NCBI GenBank assembly: GCA_963930325.1
Contig: CAWVME010000014.1
Span: 1-13,645 of the forward strand
Source of the DNA: CALXJM01 sp963930325
GTDB taxonomy: Bacteria > Bacillota > Clostridia > TANB77 > CAG-508
Length of the DNA: 13,645 nucleotides
Reading direction: 5' to 3'
Part shown: positions 1 to 5,020 of the stretch, in pieces
Layout: every line of letters begins with the position of its first letter
Position numbering within the stretch: position 1 is the stretch's first letter
Translations under genes and position numbers: made by a program
Notes under the pieces: model-generated
Told to the model about the DNA's origin: nothing
Seen by the model: only the letters and a program-made list of their open reading frames with translations
Database searches by the model: none

Positions 1-25
1 GCGGACGACTGCTAGTCGCCCCTAC
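1..25 (-). repeat. GTAG-headed palindromic element, copy A
   Basis: Read on the minus strand, it starts GTAG, then an 8-nt arm GGGCGACT, loop AGC, arm AGTCGTCC (one G.T wobble), then GC. Copy D at 393-417 is identical, and identity continues for four more bases (AATC). It touches the window edge, so what lies to its left is unknown. Confidence 0.85.
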
Positions 26-80
26 AATCTCTGCAGGTTGGCATAATCTACAAAGAATATAAAACAGAAAAAATAAAAAA

Positions 81-118
81 ACACTGGCCAGCAGACAGAC
101 AAAATTTGTAGAGAAATG
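81..118 (+). repeat. 38-bp direct repeat, copy 1
   Basis: Starts ACACTGG and ends GTAGAGAAATG. It matches 263-300 at 35 of 38 positions, the changes being CC to TT and C to T. Both copies follow an A-run. It is not itself palindromic. Confidence 0.85.
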
Positions 119-192
119 GGCCAAACCCCATTTGGTGGACTTTATTTTCGCCCCCACCCTTAGGCTTTATATTTTTTATATAAAATAACAAA

Positions 193-217
193 GTAGGGGC
201 GGCTAGTAGCCGTCCGC
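193..217 (+). repeat. GTAG-headed palindromic element, copy B
   Basis: Same 25-nt design as copy A, in the opposite orientation: GTAG, arm GGGCGGCT, loop AGT, arm AGCCGTCC, then GC. Relative to copy A one stem pair has changed on both sides (A-T to G-C), so the hairpin is preserved. Confidence 0.85.
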
Positions 218-262
218 GCATCGAAGAAACTGCAGAAATAAAGCGAAAAAAACCAAAAAAAA

Positions 263-300
263 ACACTGGTTAGCAGACAGATAAAATTTGTAGAGAAATG
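263..300 (+). repeat. 38-bp direct repeat, copy 2
   Basis: Second copy of the repeat at 81-118 with three transitions. It runs straight into palindromic element C at its 3' end, whereas copy 1 is followed by unrelated sequence. The two repeat families therefore seem to be independent units that happened to join. Confidence 0.85.
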
Positions 301-324
301 TAGGGGCGAACAGTGTTCGCCCGC
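300..324 (+). repeat. GTAG-headed palindromic element, copy C (variant stem)
   Basis: Same 25-nt frame with a different stem: GTAG, arm GGGCGAAC, loop AGT, arm GTTCGCCC, then GC. The 8-bp stem is perfect: the wobble of the other copies is G-C here, and two further pairs are swapped on both sides. Its first G is the last base of direct-repeat copy 2, so the two repeat types abut. Confidence 0.85.
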
Positions 325-392
325 AGAAGAAATTAACACAAATATAAATATTACAGAAAAAACATATTGCTAATAATATTTGGTATTGGAGG

Positions 393-417
393 GCGGACGA
401 CTGCTAGTCGCCCCTAC
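393..417 (-). repeat. GTAG-headed palindromic element, copy D
   Basis: Identical to copy A and in the same minus orientation. The pair A/D faces B/C, giving the head-to-head and tail-to-tail layout seen in composite REP clusters. It lies about 130 bp before the SEDS start codon. Confidence 0.85.
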
Positions 418-546
418 AATCGTGAACTATACCCCAAGTAAAATTAGTAAATAAACAATAATGTGGGAGATAAAAATTTGTAAAATGTAAAAATATTTAA
501 AGAACCTACTATTAATTAGTAAGGAGAAAAATAGAAAGAGGTATTA

Positions 547-1653
547 ATGAAAAAGAAAATTCTAAAAAATATGGAATGGAGTATTCTAATTTGTTGTATT
601 TTATTGCTAGCCATTGGTATGGTAGCACTTTTTTCAGCAACTCATAATACAGAATATGAGGAGCTGAAAAAGCAAGTTCAATGGATTCTTATTAGTATTC
701 CTGTCATGATTTTTCTAATTATTATTGATTATAATATCTTAGTAAAAATTTCTCCTTTTATTTATGGAATAGGAATTATAGCACTGATAGCAGTACTCTT
801 TACAGAAGATATTAATGGAGCAACAAGTTGGTTTCAATTAGGATCTTTTTCCATACAACCAGCAGAATTTGCAAAAATATTCTCTGTTTTGCTTTTTGCC
901 TATGTAATTGTTAAATTTCAAAAACGAGGCAGAGAAGAAATTAATAAGTTTTGGAAGCTAGGTGCTTCGATTTTAGTTATGGCAGTTCCCATAGCATTAA
1001 TTATTATGCAGCCGGACTATGGTACAGCAGGCGCATTTTTGTTTGCAATTGCATTTGTGCTATTTATTGCAGGTATAAAAGCTAGATACATTATTGCGTG
1101 CATATTAATTGTAGTAATTACTGTTCCTTTGCTTTATTTTTATATTTTGCCAGAACATGCGAAACAAAGAATCGACATTTTTTTAGATCCGGAAAGTGAT
1201 GCTAGAGGAGCAGGATATAATATTATTCAATCTAAACTTGCAATAGGCGCCGGACAACTATGGGGAATGGGAATATTAAAAGGAAACCAAACACAATTAG
1301 GATATTTATATCCTAAAACAACAGACTTCATTTTTTCTGTAATAGGAGAGGAAATGGGATTTGTTGCTTCCAGTGCTGTTATTATTTTATATGTAATTAT
1401 TATTACAAAGATAATTTATGTAGCAAAAACAGCTAAAGATGATACAGGATCATATGTTGCTATGGGAATTGCTGGAATACTTGCTTTCCATATGATAGAA
1501 AATATTGGCATGACAATGGGATTATTACCAATTACAGGAATTCCATTACCATTTGTAAGTTATGGTGGAAGTTCCATGCTTACAAATTTTGCGTGTATTG
1601 GAATTTTACTAAGTATTAGTGGAAGAAGGCAAAAATCTATTTTTGTGGAATAG
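547..1653 (+). CDS. rodA: SEDS-family peptidoglycan glycosyltransferase, RodA/FtsW type
   Basis: A polytopic membrane protein of 368 residues, the usual length for RodA/FtsW. SEDS proteins polymerise lipid II into glycan strands together with a class B penicillin-binding protein. Family landmarks are visible: NGATSWFQLG (91-99) with SIQPAEFAK after it, QPDYGTAG (156-162), a large extracytoplasmic loop with GAGYNIIQSKLAIG (221-234), PKTTDFIFSVIGEEMG (256-271) holding the conserved Asp at 260, and TGIPLPFVSYGGSS (330-343) near the C terminus. RodA is favoured over FtsW by the short ends and lack of dcw-cluster neighbours, but the two are hard to separate by eye. The start is ATG 547 with an AGAGG-type site five bases upstream; a stronger AAGGAG at 521-526 is too far away. 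The stop TAG lies inside the ribosome binding site of the next gene, so the pair is probably translationally coupled. Confidence 0.88.
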   Translation: MKKKILKNMEWSILICCILLLAIGMVALFSATHNTEYEELKKQVQWILISIPVMIFLIIIDYNILVKISPFIYGIGIIALIAVLFTEDINGATSWFQLGSFSIQPAEFAKIFSVLLFAYVIVKFQKRGREEINKFWKLGASILVMAVPIALIIMQPDYGTAGAFLFAIAFVLFIAGIKARYIIACILIVVITVPLLYFYILPEHAKQRIDIFLDPESDARGAGYNIIQSKLAIGAGQLWGMGILKGNQTQLGYLYPKTTDFIFSVIGEEMGFVASSAVIILYVIIITKIIYVAKTAKDDTGSYVAMGIAGILAFHMIENIGMTMGLLPITGIPLPFVSYGGSSMLTNFACIGILLSISGRRQKSIFVE

Positions 1654-1661
1654 GAGAAAAC

Positions 1662-2615
1662 ATGTATATACATAAATTAAAAATAGGAAATGTAGAGTTA
1701 AAAAATAATGTCATACTTGCACCTATGGCAGGATTGACAGATAAAGCTTTTCGTACTATTTGTAAAGAATATGGAGCAGGTCTAGTATACACTGAAATGG
1801 CAAGTGCAAAAGCTATTTTTCATAAAGACAAAAAAACAAAAAAATTAGTGAATATAGACGGAGAAGAAAAGCCTATTTCAATACAAATTTTCGGAAGTGA
1901 AGATGAAATTATGAAAGAAGCTTCTAAAGAAATAACAAACTTTGCGGACATCATAGATATTAATATGGGGTGCCCAGCTCCTAAAATTGTAAAAAATGGA
2001 GATGGGAGTAGTTTGTTACAAAATTTAAATAAAATTGAAAGCATAGTAAGAGCTGTAAAAGAAGTATCAAATGTTCCAGTAACTGTAAAAATTAGAACAG
2101 GATGGAATAAGCAGAACATAGTAGCAGTAGAAGCAGCTAAAATAATAGAAAACGCAGGTGCAGATGCTATTACAGTTCACGGAAGGACTAGAGAAGAATA
2201 TTATAGTGGAAAAGTAGATTTAGAAACTATAAAAAAAGTAAAAGAAAGTGTAAAAATCCCAGTAATTGGCAATGGAGATATAACAGATTATGAAACTGCA
2301 ATTAATATGTTTAAAGAAACTGGAGTTGACGGAATTATGATTGGAAGAGGAGCACTAGGCAATCCGTGGATTTTTTCAGAGATATTGGAACACAATATAC
2401 CGTCAAAACAGCAAAAATTAAATACTATTCTAAAACATATAGATTTAGCAATAAAAGATAAGGGAGAAAGAATAGCAATAAAAGAAATGAGAAAACATCT
2501 AAGTTCCTATATAAAAAATGGAAAAGATGCTAGTAAAATAAGAGATAAGATTAATCGAATAGAGGAAAGAAAAGAATTAGTAGATTGTCTAATAGAATAC
2601 TTTGAAACTATATGA
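1662..2615 (+). CDS. dusB: tRNA-dihydrouridine synthase, DusB type
   Basis: A flavoenzyme of 317 residues that reduces uridines in the D-loop of tRNA to dihydrouridine with FMN and NAD(P)H, in the cytoplasm. The TIM-barrel landmarks appear in order: APMAGLTD (20-27), EKPISIQIFGS (69-79), INMGCPAPK (100-108) with the catalytic Cys at 104, VKIRTGW (142-148), TVHGRTREEYYSGK (171-184), VIGNGDI (201-207) and MIGRGALGNPW (226-236). These bind FMN and the substrate base. The C-terminal helical domain (about 240-317) is shorter than in some DusB proteins but looks complete. The ribosome binding site AGGAG (1652-1656) overlaps the upstream stop codon, and the eight-base gap points to co-transcription with the SEDS gene. 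In many Firmicutes dusB sits elsewhere, so the pairing probably has no shared function. Confidence 0.93.
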   Translation: MYIHKLKIGNVELKNNVILAPMAGLTDKAFRTICKEYGAGLVYTEMASAKAIFHKDKKTKKLVNIDGEEKPISIQIFGSEDEIMKEASKEITNFADIIDINMGCPAPKIVKNGDGSSLLQNLNKIESIVRAVKEVSNVPVTVKIRTGWNKQNIVAVEAAKIIENAGADAITVHGRTREEYYSGKVDLETIKKVKESVKIPVIGNGDITDYETAINMFKETGVDGIMIGRGALGNPWIFSEILEHNIPSKQQKLNTILKHIDLAIKDKGERIAIKEMRKHLSSYIKNGKDASKIRDKINRIEERKELVDCLIEYFETI

Positions 2616-2617
2616 AT

Positions 2618-2649
2618 AAGATAGAATAACACTATAGTTATTCTATCTT
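2618..2649 (+). terminator. Hairpin after dusB, probable transcription terminator
   Basis: A perfect 13-bp stem (2618-2630 with 2637-2649) and a six-base loop begin two bases after the dusB stop. The downstream T-tract is weak (TTTATTTG), so termination may be partial. Confidence 0.6.
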
Positions 2650-2689
2650 TATTTGTATAGTAAAAACTGTTTTTTCCTATACAAATAAA
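2648..2689. repeat. Second inverted repeat downstream of dusB
   Basis: The 13-nt arms at 2648-2660 and 2677-2689 are perfectly complementary, and the interior (AAAAAC..GTTTTT) can extend the fold. It overlaps the first hairpin by two bases, so both stems cannot be fully closed in the same RNA. No T-tract follows it on the plus strand. Confidence 0.6.
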
Positions 2690-2738
2690 AATAACTATGG
2701 GCAGAAAAATCGATTTATTTATAAACACATCACTTCAT

Positions 2739-2744
2739 TATAAT
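2739..2744 (+). promoter_or_regulatory. Candidate -10 element for the gerS-like gene
   Basis: A TATAAT hexamer lies 24 bases before the start codon, inside CATTATAAT. No reasonable -35 hexamer sits 16-18 bases upstream. It could belong to an alternative sigma factor or be chance in AT-rich DNA. Confidence 0.3.
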
Positions 2745-2767
2745 AATTACTTATACGAGGAGGAAAC

Positions 2768-3370
2768 ATGAAAAGGATTATTATTACTACTATATTTTTT
2801 ACTCTAATTGCTGGATTTTTTATTTTTTTTAAAAAAACTGATTATAAATTTATAAATAATGGTAACAATATAAGTAGTCAATCAGCAGAAGAAAATATTT
2901 TAAATATGGATTCCTATCAAGCACAAATAGAAGTAACAGTTAAGAACAATAAAAATACTAACATTTACTTAATGAAGCAAGAATATAAAAGCCCAAATGA
3001 ATGTTTACAAGAAGTAATAGAACCACAAAATATTGCAGGAGTGAGAATAAGTTACAAAGAAGGTCGACTTTTAATAGAAAATACAAAATTAAATTTGCAA
3101 ACAATATACGAAAACTATCCTTATTTAGCAACTAATAATCTATTTCTGACTAGCTTTGTTGAAGAATACAAACAATCAGAAGATACAAAAAAGGAAATTG
3201 ATGGAGAAGAGATTGTATTAAAAGTAAATGCTAATGAAAAAGATAAATATGAGATAAAGAAAAAGCTATATATTAATAGTAAAACAGGAAAACCAATAAA
3301 ATTAGAGGTACAAGATATTACACAAAACATATCAGTTTACATATTATATAATGAGATAGAAATAAATTAG
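2768..3370 (+). CDS. GerS-like, LolA-fold membrane-anchored protein
   Basis: A 200-residue protein with an N-terminal hydrophobic segment (3-21) followed by Lys residues and an extracytoplasmic domain of short beta-strand-like stretches. The pattern YQAQIEVTVKNNKN (50-63), then KQEYKSPNE, a QEVIEP run, and IENTKLNLQTIYENY resembles the germination lipoprotein GerS group of Clostridia, which shares the LolA/LolB-like fold. In Clostridioides difficile, GerS is a spore lipoprotein needed for cortex breakdown, and its gene lies close to alr2 and an ndoA/mazF gene. The mazF neighbour here supports the assignment. Oddly there is no lipobox: the only Cys is residue 79, so this copy should be anchored by an uncleaved helix rather than by lipid. 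An AGGAGG site (2758-2763) precedes ATG 2768 by four bases. Family call is moderate; function in germination is inferred from resemblance and context. Confidence 0.62.
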   Translation: MKRIIITTIFFTLIAGFFIFFKKTDYKFINNGNNISSQSAEENILNMDSYQAQIEVTVKNNKNTNIYLMKQEYKSPNECLQEVIEPQNIAGVRISYKEGRLLIENTKLNLQTIYENYPYLATNNLFLTSFVEEYKQSEDTKKEIDGEEIVLKVNANEKDKYEIKKKLYINSKTGKPIKLEVQDITQNISVYILYNEIEIN

Positions 3371-3424
3371 GAATTTTTAGTCTCAATATTTAAAATATAT
3401 CATCATCAATATATGCAAATTAGT

Positions 3425-3429
3425 AGGAG
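3425..3429 (+). promoter_or_regulatory. Ribosome binding site that fixes the mazF start
   Basis: AGGAG ends eight bases before ATG 3438. The in-frame GTG at 3429 shares its first base with this site and so cannot be served by it; ATG 3438 is the start. Confidence 0.85.
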
Positions 3430-3437
3430 TGAAGAAA

Positions 3438-3788
3438 ATGGTAATAAAAAGAGGAGATATGTTTTATGCAGACTTGAGTCCGGTAATTGGATCAGAACAA
3501 GGAGGAATAAGACCAGTACTCATTATTCAAAATGATACAGGAAACAAATATAGCCCTACCGTAATAGCAGCAGCTATTACATCACAAATGAATAAAAATA
3601 GACTACCAACACATATTGAAATTGGTTCAGAAGAATTTGGATTAAAATCAGATTCTGTTGTGCTCACAGAACAAATTAGAACCATAGACAAAAGTCGATT
3701 AAAAGAGAAAATTGGTCATATTAATGATAATCATGTAATGAATAAAATTAACAATGCTTTAGGAGTAAGCTTTGGATTAGAAGAATAA
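3438..3788 (+). CDS. ndoA: mRNA interferase NdoA/MazF (EndoA)
   Basis: A 116-residue toxin-type endoribonuclease that cuts single-stranded mRNA at short sequence motifs; B. subtilis NdoA, also 116 residues, cuts at UACAU. The protein begins MVIKRGDMFYADLSPVIGSE and follows NdoA nearly end to end: EQGGIRPVLIIQND (20-33), an AAITSQ strand (45-50), PTHIEI and VVLTEQIRTIDKSRL. Arg25 and Thr48, the catalytic residues reported for B. subtilis NdoA, fall at the same positions here, so the enzyme should be active. The start is moved from GTG 3429 to ATG 3438 on ribosome-site spacing and family length. In Bacillus and many Clostridia an antitoxin gene lies just upstream; here the 67 bases to the gerS-like stop contain no antitoxin frame. 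It may be co-transcribed with the gerS-like gene, as no terminator lies between them. Confidence 0.93.
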   Translation: MVIKRGDMFYADLSPVIGSEQGGIRPVLIIQNDTGNKYSPTVIAAAITSQMNKNRLPTHIEIGSEEFGLKSDSVVLTEQIRTIDKSRLKEKIGHINDNHVMNKINNALGVSFGLEE

Positions 3789-3793
3789 AATCG

Positions 3794-3850
3794 GGCATTA
3801 GAGATGGAAAACTGGTAGATTTATCTACCAGTTTTTCCATCTCTAATGCC
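3794..3850. terminator. Long bidirectional terminator hairpin between ndoA and the HD-GYP gene
   Basis: Arms 3794-3820 and 3823-3850 are complementary over 27 pairs, broken only by one extra T. The DNA-level loop is two bases. It lies between convergent genes, five bases after the ndoA stop and three before the HD-GYP stop. The A- and T-rich flanks could supply a short U-tract on either strand, and the stem itself contains A4/T5. Confidence 0.8.
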
Positions 3851-3853
3851 TAA

Positions 3854-4801
3854 TTATTTAAAATTTAAATTCTTAATTTTCCTAACTTCTTCAAATAAAT
3901 TATCCATATGTTGTTTACGAATATTGTATGATTTTTTATATTCTTCCATGATTTTTTTGTAATTTTCCAAATTTTCACCTTTTTGGAACACATATTTAAT
4001 ACATTCCTTATAATAAGCTTTTTTATTTTCATTTTTAGTAGCTTCTATCTTGGCCAAATATTTATCTACTTGTTCTAAACGTTTTAATTCTTTTGACAAA
4101 TGCTCTAAATATTCATAAACTAAAGAAATTTCATATTCTGTATCTTCAATAACAACTTTAATTAAAGCTTTTACAACTTTTTTATTATCTTTTCCAAGCA
4201 TAGCACCTTCTGCAATAGTTTCAATAGTACTTGCTTTTGGTGGTAATGGAATTGGGTTTGTATTTTCAATAATAATTTTTAAAGTATCTGTAATTCCTAC
4301 GTGGCTTTTATACTGACGTTTGCTAACAATGGCATCATATTCATCAGCAACACGAATAATTTGCCCTTCAATTGGAATTTGCTTTGACCTTAAGCCCGAT
4401 GGGTATCCAGTTCCGTTAAGAGCTTCATGATGATAAAGTGCTCCGTTAGCATATGGTCTAAGCATAGGATCTTTCATGCATAAATTATAACCAATAGTGG
4501 TATGTGTTTTCATAATTTCAAATTCTTCATCTGTAAGTCTAGAAGGCTTTTGCAAAATAGATGAAGGAATGAACTGTTTCCCTACATCATGTAAATAAGC
4601 ACACATAGTACAATAAATAGTAAAATTTGTATTTAAATGTAAATTTTCACACAATCTACAAGTAATATTAGCTACATTTTCTGAATGCTTTCTAGTAAAG
4701 GCATCTAAAGAACCTAATATATTTAATTGATAACGCATACTTTCATTTAAATTATAAGATTTTAATGCAGTTGGACTATAAAAATCAAATTCTTCTTTCA
4801 T
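3854..4801 (-). CDS. HD-GYP domain protein, predicted c-di-GMP phosphodiesterase
   Basis: A 315-residue cytoplasmic protein with no signal or membrane segment. HD-GYP domains hydrolyse cyclic di-GMP using a two- or three-metal site. The motif set is complete: H39, H71-D72 in YLHDVGK, H100 in MKTHTTIGY, H124-H125 in YHHEALNGTGYPSGL with the GYP signature at 132-134, and D153/D156 in VADEYDAIVSKRQYK. The usual Asp after HHE is Asn (N129). Two CxxC pairs, C48/C51 and C64/C67, lie just before the HD motif, which is not a standard family feature. Residues from about 215 to the end are charged and helical, probably a coiled-coil or output extension. No receiver or other known sensor domain precedes the HD-GYP core. 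ATG 4801 is the first in-frame start, since a TAG lies 15 bases upstream in frame, but it has no ribosome binding site at normal distance. Transcription is convergent with ndoA and divergent from smc. Confidence 0.88.
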   Translation of the reverse strand: MKEEFDFYSPTALKSYNLNESMRYQLNILGSLDAFTRKHSENVANITCRLCENLHLNTNFTIYCTMCAYLHDVGKQFIPSSILQKPSRLTDEEFEIMKTHTTIGYNLCMKDPMLRPYANGALYHHEALNGTGYPSGLRSKQIPIEGQIIRVADEYDAIVSKRQYKSHVGITDTLKIIIENTNPIPLPPKASTIETIAEGAMLGKDNKKVVKALIKVVIEDTEYEISLVYEYLEHLSKELKRLEQVDKYLAKIEATKNENKKAYYKECIKYVFQKGENLENYKKIMEEYKKSYNIRKQHMDNLFEEVRKIKNLNFK

Positions 4802-4817
4802 ATGTTTTAGTATATAC

Positions 4818-4844
4818 TAATTTTAAAATTAGCATGTCTCCTTT
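4818..4844 (-). promoter_or_regulatory. Displaced ribosome binding site and 16-bp palindrome before the HD-GYP gene
   Basis: On the minus strand AAAGGAG (4844-4838) is followed by a perfect palindrome CTAATTTTAAAATTAG (4833-4818), and only then, 36 bases beyond the ribosome site, by ATG 4801. A TATACT hexamer (4814-4809) lies seven bases before that ATG. Confidence 0.45.
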
Positions 4845-4965
4845 ATTATTAATATCTATAAACGTCAAAATGTATTAAAATATAAAAGATAAAAATATTT
4901 TATTTGTATAATAATTTTACAATGAAAAAATAAAAAGGTCAATAGAAATTAATGGGTAAATTTTG

Positions 4966-4994
4966 TTGATAAATTGTGGAATTTGTTATATGAT
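4966..4994 (+). promoter_or_regulatory. Sigma-A-type promoter of smc
   Basis: TTGATA (4966-4971), a 17-base spacer, and TATGAT (4989-4994), each one mismatch from consensus. The expected transcript would start near 5001, leaving a leader of about 20 bases that holds only the ribosome binding site. Confidence 0.7.
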
Positions 4995-5007
4995 ATATAA
5001 GAATGTA

Positions 5008-5012
5008 AAGGA
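5008..5012 (+). promoter_or_regulatory. Ribosome binding site that fixes the smc start
   Basis: AAGGA ends eight bases before ATG 5021. An in-frame ATG at 5012 overlaps this site and cannot use it; the downstream ATG also gives the family's usual MYLKRLELQGFKSF beginning. Confidence 0.85.
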
Positions 5013-5020
5013 TGGTTACT

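Larger units (their letters stand above)
1..546. other. Non-coding, repeat-bearing region upstream of the SEDS gene
   Basis: No credible gene lies here. The one open frame of note, on the minus strand at about 266-48, runs through the repeats themselves and has low-complexity Phe-rich translation. The stretch holds four GTAG-headed palindromic elements (1-25, 193-217, 300-324, 393-417) and a 38-bp direct repeat (81-118 and 263-300), separated by A-rich filler. A small inverted repeat, CCAAA/TTTGG, lies at 121-135. Positions 421-546 are AT-rich and should contain the promoter of the SEDS gene, but I find no pair of -35/-10 hexamers I would defend. Confidence 0.8.

Noticed and set aside
48..266. 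Minus-strand 72-codon open frame in the repeat region
   Set aside because: It is a translation of the palindromic and direct repeats, is Phe-rich and low complexity, and has no ribosome binding site that stands out.
1..421. CRISPR array or tandem repeat array
   Set aside because: The repeats are few, in both orientations, unevenly spaced, and of two different families; there are no uniform spacers and no cas genes.
3371..3437. A short antitoxin gene upstream of ndoA
   Set aside because: The 67-base gap has no start codon, ribosome site and open frame long enough for a ribbon-helix-helix antitoxin.
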